Source: Lachnospiraceae bacterium | GTDB lineage: Bacteria; Bacillota; Clostridia; Lachnospirales; Lachnospiraceae | Direction: 5' to 3' | Length of the DNA stretch: 36,382 bases | NCBI GenBank assembly: GCA_024695605.1 | Contig: JAILHW010000057.1 | Coordinates: forward strand, 1 to 36,382 | Program-made: the position numbers and the translations under genes | Part shown: positions 14,301 through 22,307 of the stretch, piece after piece | Position numbering within the stretch: position 1 is the first letter of the stretch | How the letters are laid out: every line of letters begins with the position of its first letter | The notes under the pieces: model-generated | The model's input: the letters and a program-made list of their open reading frames with translations, nothing else | What the model was told of the DNA's origin: nothing | The model's database searches: none

Positions 14301-17033
14301 ATGAAAACATACAGCAGGATTTCGAAAGAAACGGGAAAAAATATCATGCGGGCCACAGCACTGGCAAGCGCAACGGCGTTATTTGTGACGAGCGTTTTTA
14401 CAGAACAGACGCTGGCGGAAAAGAAAAGAGATGAGCAAAAGGCAGAATTTTCCGAGCAGGAAGAGATTTTGACAAATGCCCTGGGAGCTGCCGGGACTAC
14501 CGCTGCAACCGGAAGCGAGTCGGCGGATAAGGAAGAAACGGTTTATGTATTTTCCGATGCCGCGGGAAATGTGGATCACGTTCTTGTCAGTGACTGGCTG
14601 AAAAATCCCGATCAGGCCAAAACCCTGATCGATTCTTCATCTCTTTCGGATATCGAGAACGTGAAGGGAGAGGAAGGCTTTTCGCAAAGCGGAGACAGCC
14701 TGGAGTGGAAGGCAGACGGCAAGGACATCTACTACCAGGGAACCACGAAGCAGAAATGTCCCATTGAGGAGGCCATTACCTACTATCTGAACGGTGAGAA
14801 AGTAAACCCTGCAGATCTTGCGGGAAAGAGCGGACGGGTGAAGATCCGTTTTGATTACAACAATACGGAGGAAAGACAGGTAGAGATCAACGGAAAGAAA
14901 GAGACCATCAAGGTGCCCTTCGTGGTACTCTCCGGCGTGGTGCTTTCCAACGAGCATTTTTCCAATGTACAGGTAACAAACGGTAAGCTCATCAATGAAG
15001 GCAACCGCTGCATCGCAGCCGGTCTTGCGATCCCGGGTCTGAAGGAAAGCCTGCGCCTTGACAGTCTGGATCTGGATATGAAGGATCTGGAGGATGCACT
15101 GGATGCTGCTGAGGATGATAAGCAGCCGGCGAAAGAAGCAGGACAGGATCCATCACAGGATCAGCAACAGAGCACAGGAAGTGAAGACACCGGGGAATCG
15201 GAGGAGGACGAAATACCCGAGTACATTGAGATCGAAGCGGATGCCAAGGACTTTCAGCTGGGTATGACCATGTCGGTGGTTGTCAGTGATCTTTTCAGTC
15301 AGCTCTCCGGCGGAAATGATTCTCTCGGTAATCTGGACACCGATAAACTGGATGCTTCCATGGAAAAACTGACCGACGGGGCAAAAGCGCTGGAGGATGG
15401 AAGCCGAAAGATCGATGAAGGTGTCGGAACGTTAAAGGATAAGAGCGCTGAATTTGGAAAGGGCGTTAAGACCTTCGATGAAGGGCTTCGTGAATATACA
15501 AACGGCGTCGGTAAACTGGCGGAGGGCAGCAGGCAGCTGGCAAGCGGAACCGCGAAGCTGGAAGGTTCTATGCCCGGGCTGAAAAAGGGCGTCGGCCAGC
15601 TAAAGGACGGAAGCGGCGAGGCAAAATCCGGCGCGGAAAAGCTGGTTGCCGGCTATGCAGGAAGCAAGAACGCTGCAGGTGCCGCCGGCGGTGCAAAGCA
15701 GCTGGCAAAAGGAGCAAGGCAGCTTTCCGATGGGCTGGATCAGCTTGATACAACTTTAAAAAACAGCTCCCTGGAGGCAACCGATGAGCAGAAGGCGGCC
15801 GTATCTAAGGCCGTAACGGAAACTGTCGGCAAGGCAGTGACCCGGGAGGGCATTGCCAGGGTGGTAACCGAAGCCGTGACAGAGGATACCATTTCTGAGG
15901 CAGTCATGAGCAGCATGACAGATCCCGCTGCCCAGGCAACGATCGCCGGAGCCATTGCGCAAAGCGGCGCTGCCGAGGCAGCCACCGAAGCAGCAGGCGG
16001 CGTTATGGAGCAGATCGATGAGAGCTCGCTGCAGGCAGCGATGGCAAGTCAGGTGCAGGCCCAGACGCAGGCGGCGGTACAGGCCATCATGACAGCACTG
16101 CTTACCAGCGGAACCGTCAGCGGTAACAGTCCCGAGGCGGCAGCCATCCAGGAGGTTGTAACCGGTGCGGTAGCAGGCGCAGCAGCATCCTGTGCCAAAG
16201 AGGCAGGATCCATGACGAAACAGGCAGTCTCCGAAAAGGTACCGCAGGCGCTGAATGCAGGTGTGACCGCAGCTTTGACAAAAGCAGGAAGTGCCGCAGC
16301 GGGAGCAGGTGCCAGGATTGCATCCAGGGAAGCAGCGCAGTGTGCAGCCGAGAAGGCCGGAGCGGCAGCGGCAGAGTATGCGGCAAAGCAGGCAGGAACG
16401 GCGGCGGCACAGACAGCATCGCAGGCGACGCTTGGCGCGGTCGGAGCGCAGATGAATGAGTTAAAGGACGGCGTTTCCAAGCTGGCAGAGGGCGCACAGT
16501 CCCTGGCAGGCGGAGCCGACAGTCTGAACAAGGGTATCAACGGATATACCGATGAAACAGGGAAAAAGGTGCTGGGACTCTTTGATGGGACAAAACAACT
16601 GGCAAAGGGACTTGGCAAGCTGGATGACGGACTTGGCAGTCTGAAAAAGAAATCCACGGAGCTTTCAGACGGTGTCGGACAGCTTAACGAAGGCGCAGGC
16701 AAGCTGGATGAAGGAGCCGGACGTTTAGATGGCAATTCCGGAAAACTGACGGAAGGCAGCGGCAAGCTGGTAGCTGCCACAGAGCAGCTGACAGAAGGGA
16801 TAGGAACCCTCAAAGAAGGGACCGGGCAGTTGTACGGTGGTCTTCTGACACTGGATGAAAAAGGGATCGATAAACTGACTGGCGTTTTTGACGGAGATAT
16901 CAAGACGCTGTTGGATCGTGTCAGCGCCATTCAAAAGGCAGGCGCTTCCTATACCAATTTCAGCGGCATCGCAGACGGCAGGAACGGAAGCGTGAAATTC
17001 ATCATCAAGACCGAAGGGATTGAGACAGAGTAA
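14301..17033 (+). CDS. Large exported coiled-coil repeat protein (YhgE/Pip-like), MMPL partner
   Basis: This 910-residue protein has an N-terminal signal-like hydrophobic stretch (about 17-36) ending in TLA before a charged region. Residues 80-260 form a globular outside domain, and 262-312 an acidic linker. Two blocks (about 345-485 and 717-850) consist of heptad-like units of the form xLxxGxx, as in YhgE/Pip and EsaA proteins. Between them is a strongly Ala/Thr/Val-rich helical stretch (about 490-715). Unlike YhgE/Pip proteins it has no C-terminal membrane domain. GGAGGAG precedes the ATG. It may form a long rod spanning the cell wall, held by the MMPL protein; this is inference. Confidence 0.78.
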   Translation: MKTYSRISKETGKNIMRATALASATALFVTSVFTEQTLAEKKRDEQKAEFSEQEEILTNALGAAGTTAATGSESADKEETVYVFSDAAGNVDHVLVSDWLKNPDQAKTLIDSSSLSDIENVKGEEGFSQSGDSLEWKADGKDIYYQGTTKQKCPIEEAITYYLNGEKVNPADLAGKSGRVKIRFDYNNTEERQVEINGKKETIKVPFVVLSGVVLSNEHFSNVQVTNGKLINEGNRCIAAGLAIPGLKESLRLDSLDLDMKDLEDALDAAEDDKQPAKEAGQDPSQDQQQSTGSEDTGESEEDEIPEYIEIEADAKDFQLGMTMSVVVSDLFSQLSGGNDSLGNLDTDKLDASMEKLTDGAKALEDGSRKIDEGVGTLKDKSAEFGKGVKTFDEGLREYTNGVGKLAEGSRQLASGTAKLEGSMPGLKKGVGQLKDGSGEAKSGAEKLVAGYAGSKNAAGAAGGAKQLAKGARQLSDGLDQLDTTLKNSSLEATDEQKAAVSKAVTETVGKAVTREGIARVVTEAVTEDTISEAVMSSMTDPAAQATIAGAIAQSGAAEAATEAAGGVMEQIDESSLQAAMASQVQAQTQAAVQAIMTALLTSGTVSGNSPEAAAIQEVVTGAVAGAAASCAKEAGSMTKQAVSEKVPQALNAGVTAALTKAGSAAAGAGARIASREAAQCAAEKAGAAAAEYAAKQAGTAAAQTASQATLGAVGAQMNELKDGVSKLAEGAQSLAGGADSLNKGINGYTDETGKKVLGLFDGTKQLAKGLGKLDDGLGSLKKKSTELSDGVGQLNEGAGKLDEGAGRLDGNSGKLTEGSGKLVAATEQLTEGIGTLKEGTGQLYGGLLTLDEKGIDKLTGVFDGDIKTLLDRVSAIQKAGASYTNFSGIADGRNGSVKFIIKTEGIETE

Positions 17034-17057
17034 GGATATGCTGACAAAAAAGCATCA

Positions 17058-17090
17058 AAAAGGGCGGCAGCGTCGGCTGCCGCCCTTTAT
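17058..17090 (+). terminator. Strong terminator, probably bidirectional
   Basis: AGGGCGGCAG (17061-17070) pairs with CTGCCGCCCT (17077-17086) around a 6-nt loop, with A-rich sequence upstream and TTTAT downstream. It ends the tetR-MMPL-repeat protein unit. The convergent thioesterase gene ends just downstream, so it can serve both strands. Confidence 0.9.
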
Positions 17091-17105
17091 TATGAGTCTG
17101 ATCGG

Positions 17106-17504
17106 TTACAGCTTATATCCCGTTCCGGTCAGCTGTGCCACATCCCGTCCGGTATTGTCGGTCACATCGATATTGACGATGGTGCTGGTGCGGCCGCTTC
17201 GTTTCACGTGGGTTCTTGCGATGAGTGTATCGCCCTTCGGAGGTGCGAGGAAATTGATGTTTACCTGCTGCGCCACGGAAGGCATATGCACGTGATTGAC
17301 CGTCACCGCAAAGGCGAAGTCGCCCAGCGAAAAGATGGCGCCGCCCATAACACCGCCCAGCGCATTTTTGTGCTGATCAGAGATCTTCATGCTGCAAACG
17401 CAGCTCTCTTCCCCGATCTCATCCACCACCATACCGTTTCCGGTAGCGAAGGTATCCTTTTTGAAAAACTCCTGTGCCTCTTGTAAACTGTTAAAATGTG
17501 CCAC
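17106..17504 (-). CDS. PaaI-family hotdog-fold thioesterase
   Basis: This 132-residue protein has the PaaI/YdiI-type hotdog features: HKNALGGVMGGAIFSLGDFAF carries the Asn/Gly-rich helix start and the acidic residue of the active site, followed by the NINFLAPPKGD strand. It should hydrolyse acyl-CoA thioesters in the cytoplasm; the acyl group cannot be told. The start is GTG at 17504 with AGAGGGG 8-9 nt upstream. It is divergent from the flavin-split-barrel gene at 17635 and converges on the terminator at 17058-17090. An extended -10 (TGGTAGAAT on the - strand, around 17538-17546) may drive it. Confidence 0.88.
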   Translation of the reverse strand: MAHFNSLQEAQEFFKKDTFATGNGMVVDEIGEESCVCSMKISDQHKNALGGVMGGAIFSLGDFAFAVTVNHVHMPSVAQQVNINFLAPPKGDTLIARTHVKRSGRTSTIVNIDVTDNTGRDVAQLTGTGYKL

Positions 17505-17552
17505 GACTAAGCCCCTCTCTGTTTTTGATTCGAAAGTATTCTACCATAATCT

Positions 17553-17581
17553 TTGAAAATGTGGTATGATTTTTCTATATT
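17553..17581 (+). promoter_or_regulatory. Sigma-A-type promoter for the gene at 17635
   Basis: TTGAAA (17553-17558), a 17-nt spacer and TATATT (17576-17581) form a good sigma-A promoter about 54 nt before the ATG. Confidence 0.7.
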
Positions 17582-17634
17582 TGCAAAACGCGAAGGCGAG
17601 CATATAAATCTGAAAACGACAGGAGGATCTGAAG

Positions 17635-18027
17635 ATGGAACGATGTGTGGCATTTTTAAAGGAAGCAGACGTTTATTATCTGGCAACTGTAGATGGGGAT
17701 CAGCCCAGAGTAAGGCCCTTCGGAACAGCCAATGTATTTGAAGGAAAGCTCTATATCCAGACCGGAAAGGTCAAGGATGTCTCCAAACAGATCCATAATA
17801 ATCCCAAGGTAGAGATCTGTGCATTCAAGGACGGTCAGTGGCTGCGTATCGCCGGAGAGCTGGCAGAGGATGAAAGACGGGAGGCCAGGCAGGCGATGCT
17901 GGATGCGTATCCGTCTCTTCAGAATATGTATTCCGCAGATGACGGGAATACGGAGGTATTCTATTTCAAAAACGCAACGGCTACCTTCAGCAGCTTTACC
18001 GCAGCACCGGAGGTCGTTACCTTCTAA
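17635..18027 (+). CDS. Pyridoxamine 5'-phosphate oxidase-like flavin split-barrel protein
   Basis: This 130-residue protein has the split beta-barrel layout of the PNPOx-like/NimA-related family: ADVYYLATVDGDQPRVRPFG at the start, then KVEICAFKDGQWLRIAGEL. Such proteins bind FMN or F420-like cofactors and act as small oxidoreductases. The short length rules out a true PdxH. AGGAGG precedes the ATG, and a promoter lies at 17553-17581. It is transcribed in the same direction as the acyltransferase cassette, but a 46-nt gap gives no proof of shared function. Confidence 0.85.
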   Translation: MERCVAFLKEADVYYLATVDGDQPRVRPFGTANVFEGKLYIQTGKVKDVSKQIHNNPKVEICAFKDGQWLRIAGELAEDERREARQAMLDAYPSLQNMYSADDGNTEVFYFKNATATFSSFTAAPEVVTF

Positions 18028-18073
18028 ACGGATCGGACGATGACCGGCAACCTTGAAAAAAGGCGAAATTTGT

Positions 18074-19405
18074 ATGGAAGAGAAAAAGACCCCGAAACAG
18101 AAATTGCATAAACGCAAGCGTCAGCCTGCCTGGGCGAAGCTGGATAACACGGCCATCCTGTTTCCGGTGATCGCCTCAAAGGACATGAGCAATGTGTATC
18201 GCATTTCGGCTACGCTGAAGGAGGAGATCGATGGGGATCTGCTGCAAAAAGCACAGGACATTCTTTTGCCGCAGTTTCTCACCTTTCGTATGCGCCTCAA
18301 GATGGGTCTGTTCTGGTACTATTTTGAGGAAAACGACAGAAAGCCTCCCAAGGTAAACGAGGAAAACAGCTACCCCGGGACCTACATCAACAAGAGCCGC
18401 AATAACCAGTATATGTTTCGGGTGACCTATTATAAGAAGCGGATCAACCTGGAGGTATTTCATGCCCTGACGGACGGGTATGGCGGGCTGCTGTTTTTAA
18501 AGGAGCTGATCTATCAGTATCTGCGCCTTGCCCATCCCACGGAGCTGGAAGGGGAAAAGGATCGGATCTCACCCGGCGTTGTGCTGGACATGGAGGATTC
18601 CTATGTCAAGAGCTTTAGAAAGCCCAAAAGCCGGGATGAAGCCTACCGTGCGGAGAAGGGTGTGATCATCAAGGGCGAAAAGCTGCCTAAGGGCGAGCTT
18701 GGCGTTATGCACGGGTATTTCCCGCTGGATGAACTGAAGGCAGCTGCAAAAAATCATGGCGTGACCATCAACCAGTATCTGGTAGGGGCCTTTGTCTATT
18801 CCATTTACAAGGAGTATCTGAAGGGGGGGAGCTCAAAGCATCCCATCAACTGCTGCGTGCCGGTGGATTTGAGGGGCTTTTATGAGTCCCATACCACAAA
18901 GAATTTCTTTGCTATGGTCATGGCCAGATTCAAGCCGGGAGAGGAAACTTATACCTTTGAGGATGTCCTCAGGATCACCGCGGAGAGTCTCAAAAGCCAG
19001 ATCACAAAGGACAATCTGGATACGATCCTTTCCTACAATGTTTCCAATGAGCAAAATACGCTGCTTCGGCCGATCCCGATCTTTATCAAGAACATCGCCA
19101 TCCGCAGTGTGTATTATTCTACCGTGGATGCCACCACGGCTACGCTGACCAATATCGGAGATGTGAAGCTTCGGGAGCCCTACAAGGACTATGTGGAGCA
19201 TTTTTATGCCATGCTGTCCATGTCCAGAGGCCAGAATATCAAGGGTGCGATCGTATGCTTTAACAATACCCTGATCCTGACCTTTACCACGGTTTTGGCG
19301 GATGCATCCATTCAAAAGCGGTTTTTTAGGACCATTTGCAATGACGGCGTAAAGGTGGCCGTGGAAACCAACGATTATCTGTCACAACAGGAGGCGTCGG
19401 AATGA
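18074..19405 (+). CDS. Condensation/alcohol acyltransferase-like protein
   Basis: This 443-residue protein resembles alcohol acetyltransferase/condensation-domain (CAT-like) enzymes. The key motif is FHALTDGYGG with H130 and D134, an HxxxDG site that lacks the first His of the classic HHxxxDG. A later segment, CVPVDLRGFYES (about residue 265), matches the DFG/DLR-like second motif. It probably transfers an acyl group from a CoA donor to an alcohol or amine. ATG 18074 is chosen over TTG 18053 because AAAGGCG is upstream. It overlaps the DUF6320 gene by 4 nt (ATGA) and starts a three-gene cassette. Confidence 0.78.
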   Translation: MEEKKTPKQKLHKRKRQPAWAKLDNTAILFPVIASKDMSNVYRISATLKEEIDGDLLQKAQDILLPQFLTFRMRLKMGLFWYYFEENDRKPPKVNEENSYPGTYINKSRNNQYMFRVTYYKKRINLEVFHALTDGYGGLLFLKELIYQYLRLAHPTELEGEKDRISPGVVLDMEDSYVKSFRKPKSRDEAYRAEKGVIIKGEKLPKGELGVMHGYFPLDELKAAAKNHGVTINQYLVGAFVYSIYKEYLKGGSSKHPINCCVPVDLRGFYESHTTKNFFAMVMARFKPGEETYTFEDVLRITAESLKSQITKDNLDTILSYNVSNEQNTLLRPIPIFIKNIAIRSVYYSTVDATTATLTNIGDVKLREPYKDYVEHFYAMLSMSRGQNIKGAIVCFNNTLILTFTTVLADASIQKRFFRTICNDGVKVAVETNDYLSQQEASE

Positions 19406-20097
19406 ACAGATGTCCGCAGTGTAATGTCATACTCTATCACAATCCCGGGATCTGTCCGCTTTGTAACTGCGTAACGGAGGATCTGGCACCCGAAGAGGAA
19501 AAAACGCTAAAACAGCTGTTCGGCCATTCCTCTCCCTATCCCAATGCCCGGGGAAGAAACAGGCTGCTCCGCTTTATCCTGAGGCTGGTGCTGTTCATCT
19601 TTGTGATCGCCGAGGCTGTGATGATATTGATCAATTACTATACGAGCGTCACCTATCCGTGGTCGCTGATCACAGGGGTTTCGCTGTTGTATATCTACCT
19701 GTTTCTGGTTTACTGGATCAGCCATGATGCCGGCTTTGCCGCAAAGGTAGGGCTGCAGATGCTGATCACCATGATCTTTTTATATGAGATCGATGTGTTT
19801 AACGGCATGCGGGGGTGGTCCTTGCAATGGGCGATCCCCAGTATCATCCTGCTGGGAGACGGTCTGGTATTTATTCTGATGCTGCTCAACCGCAGCCGCT
19901 GGCAAAGCTACATGCTGCTGCTTTTGTTTATGGGGCTTTGCTCTGTGGTGATCATGGCATTCTATTTTATGGGAAAGATCGGCAGCGTTGTGATGCCGAT
20001 GATCTGCTTTTTCGTCAGTTGTTTCTATTTCTTCGGGGCCATGCTCTTTGGCGGAAGGGCAGCGGGCAGAGAGCTTCGAAGACGGTTTCATATTTAA
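19402..20097 (+). CDS. DUF6320-type membrane protein with N-terminal zinc ribbon
   Basis: This 231-residue protein starts with a small zinc ribbon, C4-x2-C7 ... C18-x2-C21, on the cytoplasmic side. About six hydrophobic segments follow between residues 50 and 220. It looks like the DUF6320 family, which tends to sit next to acetyltransferase-like genes in Lachnospiraceae. Its coding sequence overlaps the acyltransferase stop in ATGA, so the two are made together. The role is unknown; it may anchor or supply substrate to the acyltransferase. Confidence 0.78.
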   Translation: MNRCPQCNVILYHNPGICPLCNCVTEDLAPEEEKTLKQLFGHSSPYPNARGRNRLLRFILRLVLFIFVIAEAVMILINYYTSVTYPWSLITGVSLLYIYLFLVYWISHDAGFAAKVGLQMLITMIFLYEIDVFNGMRGWSLQWAIPSIILLGDGLVFILMLLNRSRWQSYMLLLLFMGLCSVVIMAFYFMGKIGSVVMPMICFFVSCFYFFGAMLFGGRAAGRELRRRFHI

Positions 20098-20112
20098 TGG
20101 TTCGGAGGGTGT

Positions 20113-21168
20113 ATGTCTGAAAAGAACAAAGAAGAGGTAGTTTCCGAACTGAAGAAAAAGGTCCAGAAGCTGAAAGAGGACTATGAAAACAGCGATCTGA
20201 AAAAAAGCCTTGAGGAAAAAACGCGGGAGGATATCAGCCTGCGTGGAAAGACTGCCCGGGGGATCGTCAAGGTTGCCAATCATTTGCCGGTGCTGGGACC
20301 CATGCGGGTCAACGGGGATCTGCAGAATCTGGTCAGTGAGCATGAGCGCAGCTTTCGCTTCCCGGTCTATCTGCAGAATACACAGATCGATCGGAAGCTG
20401 TATAAGATGGAGCTTTTGGAAAAAAAGGGTGACCAGCGGGAAAAAACGCAGCGCTACTGCATCCTGCAGCTGCACGGCGGCGGCTACTATGGGAGGCTTC
20501 ACAACACGTACCGGGCGGCTGCTGTGTATTTCCATGAGATCACAGGAGGCTTTGATGTGCTGTCGGTAGATTACCGGGTAGCGCCCGAGCATCCCTATCC
20601 CGCAGCCCTGGAGGATGCGGTGGAAAGCTACAGATGGCTGCTGGATCAGGGGTACCCGTCGGAGCATATCATCATATCCGGAGATTCCGCAGGCGGCGGA
20701 CTGACCCTGGCGCTGTGCATGTACCTTCGGGACCGCAAGATCGCCCTGCCGGCAGGACTTGTTACCATGTCTGCCTGGACGGATCTGACAAAGAGCGGAG
20801 ATTCCTATCAGGACAATTACGATAAGGACCCCATCTTCGGCGGCAGCAGACATACCCTGGTGTATAAGCAGGGATACTATTTGAATCACGATCCGGCAAC
20901 CCCCTATATCTCTCCGGTTTACGGCGTCTATAACCGGTTCCCTCCCATGCTGATGCAGGTGGGCGAGCTGGAGATGCTGCTGGATGATACGCTTTCCGTG
21001 GCCGAAAAGGCCAAGGCGGCCGGCACCAAGGTCAAGGTGCATGTGTACCCCGGAATGTTTCATGTCTTTCAGCTGGGACTGGGGACCTACCCGGAGTCGC
21101 TGGCGGCCTGGGAAGAGGTAAAGCACTTTATCCATGTGGTGACGGGGGAAGGGTTCTTTGACTCGTAA
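20113..21168 (+). CDS. Alpha/beta hydrolase of the hormone-sensitive lipase family
   Basis: This 351-residue protein has the HSL signature: oxyanion motif HGGGYYG (H121-G124), the nucleophile elbow GDSAGGG (S192) and a downstream GELEMLLDD acid region with the catalytic His in PGMFHVF. The first 50 residues are a charged helical extension without a signal peptide, so it should act in the cytoplasm. It is probably an esterase for short acyl chains. It is the third gene of the acyltransferase/DUF6320 cassette, 15 nt after the previous stop, so it may undo or trim the ester made by its neighbour. Confidence 0.9.
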   Translation: MSEKNKEEVVSELKKKVQKLKEDYENSDLKKSLEEKTREDISLRGKTARGIVKVANHLPVLGPMRVNGDLQNLVSEHERSFRFPVYLQNTQIDRKLYKMELLEKKGDQREKTQRYCILQLHGGGYYGRLHNTYRAAAVYFHEITGGFDVLSVDYRVAPEHPYPAALEDAVESYRWLLDQGYPSEHIIISGDSAGGGLTLALCMYLRDRKIALPAGLVTMSAWTDLTKSGDSYQDNYDKDPIFGGSRHTLVYKQGYYLNHDPATPYISPVYGVYNRFPPMLMQVGELEMLLDDTLSVAEKAKAAGTKVKVHVYPGMFHVFQLGLGTYPESLAAWEEVKHFIHVVTGEGFFDS

Positions 21169-21183
21169 AAGCCAGAAATATGC

Positions 21184-21203
21184 GGATCCTTCGGGATTTT
21201 TTT
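21184..21203 (+). terminator. Weak terminator-like hairpin after the esterase
   Basis: ATCC (21186-21189) pairs with GGAT (21194-21197) around a stable TTCG loop, extended by G-U pairs and followed by seven T residues. The stem is short, so this is tentative. Confidence 0.4.
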
Positions 21204-21221
21204 GAAAAATAAAAAAAGTGC

Positions 21222-21250
21222 TTGCATTTTTCAGGGATTGCTTATATGAT
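21222..21250 (+). promoter_or_regulatory. Promoter of tRNA-Pro
   Basis: TTGCAT (21222-21227), a 17-nt spacer and TATGAT (21245-21250) lie about 19 nt before the tRNA. Confidence 0.75.
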
Positions 21251-21268
21251 ATATAGGCAGTTGAAAAT

Positions 21269-21343
21269 CGGGGTGTGGCTCAGTTTGGCTAGAGCGCCGC
21301 CTTAGGGAGGCGGAGGCCGCAAGTTCGAATCTTGTCACTCCGA
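21269..21343 (+). tRNA. tRNA-Pro, anticodon AGG
   Basis: The full cloverleaf can be folded by hand. The acceptor CGGGGTG pairs with CACTCCG (one G-U) and the D-stem GCTC with GAGC. The anticodon stem CCGCC/GGCGG holds the loop TTAGGGA with anticodon AGG at 21304-21306 and G37. The T-stem carries the loop TTCGAAT. The discriminator is A73 and no CCA is encoded. It reads proline CCU codons, with wider reading if A34 is deaminated. Confidence 0.93.
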
Positions 21344-21348
21344 CGAAA

Positions 21349-21376
21349 GGGTTGTAATGACGTTACAACCCTTTTT
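21349..21376 (+). terminator. Terminator after tRNA-Pro, shared with the convergent gene
   Basis: GGGTTGTAA (21349-21357) pairs with TTACAACCC (21363-21371) around a 5-nt loop, followed by TTTTT; AAA upstream makes it usable on both strands. The convergent LRR gene ends at 21395. Confidence 0.88.
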
Positions 21377-21394
21377 CATTTGCCTAAAATGCAT

Positions 21395-22177
21395 TTACAG
21401 GGAGAGGGCATCCAGGATGCTGCCGGACTGCAGGCTGAGCAGGGCAGCTTTCATTTCAACCCGTGAGGGCGGAAGCGATGCGATGATGGCCGGAAGCGTT
21501 TCGGGGCTCAAAAGCCCGGCTTCTTTGTAAAGGGCCACACTCTCATGGTGGTGAGAGCTGATCTGTGAAAGCAGAGAAAGTGCTTCCGGATTGGAGCGAA
21601 AAAGGGAGAAAAACAGCTCTCTTTTCTCATCCTGAAACGGGAAGCAGGAGATCCGATCCAAAAGCAGGCGCAAATAGAGCATGCCGGCGCGAAGCCGGTT
21701 TTGCCCCCGAAGATGTGCATCATATTGATCCTCACCCTCGGTATAATCCTCCTCACCGCCGGCCAGGAAAGGGCGAAAGGTCAGGTCCGGGGGCTGCTGA
21801 CAAAAGAAAAGACAGTTCTCATCCCACAAAGCCAGGGTCTTTGGCAAGGGAGGATCTGCTGAAAACAGCAAAGGGAGGGGATCGGGAAAGCACCGCATGG
21901 CATAGGCGTTCAGACAGGCTGCCAGATATGGCGGATCCTCCGACGGCAAAGCGCCGGGAAAGACGGGCTCGGCATAGCAGTATACCTGCCAAAGGCCATC
22001 GCATCCCAAAAAGACATCACGTCCCAGCTGCTTTACGGAGGAGGGCAGAGCGACCATGCTAAGGCTGCGGCAGTGCGCATAGGCCCAGTCCCCCAGGGCC
22101 GTCACACCCTGTGGGATGATGTCATGGGTGATCGTATGATCTCCGAGATGCAGTTTTGCCGGAATTGTTTCGTTCAT
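21395..22177 (-). CDS. Leucine-rich-repeat (BspA-type) protein, cytoplasmic
   Basis: This 260-residue protein has one recognisable BspA-type LRR unit near the N-terminus (DIIPQGVTALGDWAYAHC, then ALPSSVKQLGRDVFLGC). The C-terminal region (about 110-260) is rich in Leu and Pro with no motif I know. There is no signal peptide, so unlike the usual secreted BspA proteins it should stay in the cytoplasm. I start it at ATG 22177. The - strand promoter puts the predicted transcript start on or next to this ATG, so the mRNA seems leaderless, and no SD precedes it. A longer reading to 22321 would cross the promoter. Confidence 0.75.
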   Translation of the reverse strand: MNETIPAKLHLGDHTITHDIIPQGVTALGDWAYAHCRSLSMVALPSSVKQLGRDVFLGCDGLWQVYCYAEPVFPGALPSEDPPYLAACLNAYAMRCFPDPLPLLFSADPPLPKTLALWDENCLFFCQQPPDLTFRPFLAGGEEDYTEGEDQYDAHLRGQNRLRAGMLYLRLLLDRISCFPFQDEKRELFFSLFRSNPEALSLLSQISSHHHESVALYKEAGLLSPETLPAIIASLPPSRVEMKAALLSLQSGSILDALSL

Positions 22178-22183
22178 AAATGC

Positions 22184-22192
22184 ATTATAGCA
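22184..22192 (-). promoter_or_regulatory. Extended -10 promoter of the LRR gene, leaderless
   Basis: On the - strand TGCTATAAT is a perfect extended -10. The -35 region 17 nt upstream (AACCAT) is poor. The expected transcription start, seven bases past the -10, falls at about 22177, the A of the ATG. Confidence 0.6.
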
Positions 22193-22307
22193 TATCTGAG
22201 GAGGCAATGGTTGTGCGCAGTTGCACATGAAAAGAATTGCATGATAAGCCGATTTATGATAATGTGGTGTAGTAGGCTTTGCATCCGAAAGGGGATTGGG
22301 GAAAGCA

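Noticed and set aside
15768-16447. Ala-rich middle of the 910-residue protein as a frame error
   Set aside because: The reading frame stays open, and both flanking repeat blocks are in the same frame with consistent heptad-like spacing, so it looks like genuine coding sequence.
19780-21135. Open frame on the - strand across the DUF6320 and esterase genes
   Set aside because: It crosses a gene boundary of two well-supported + strand genes and has a shadow-like composition.
22193-22307. c-di-GMP riboswitch before the GGDEF gene
   Set aside because: I could find no conserved GEMM-like core or suitable stems in this short gap.
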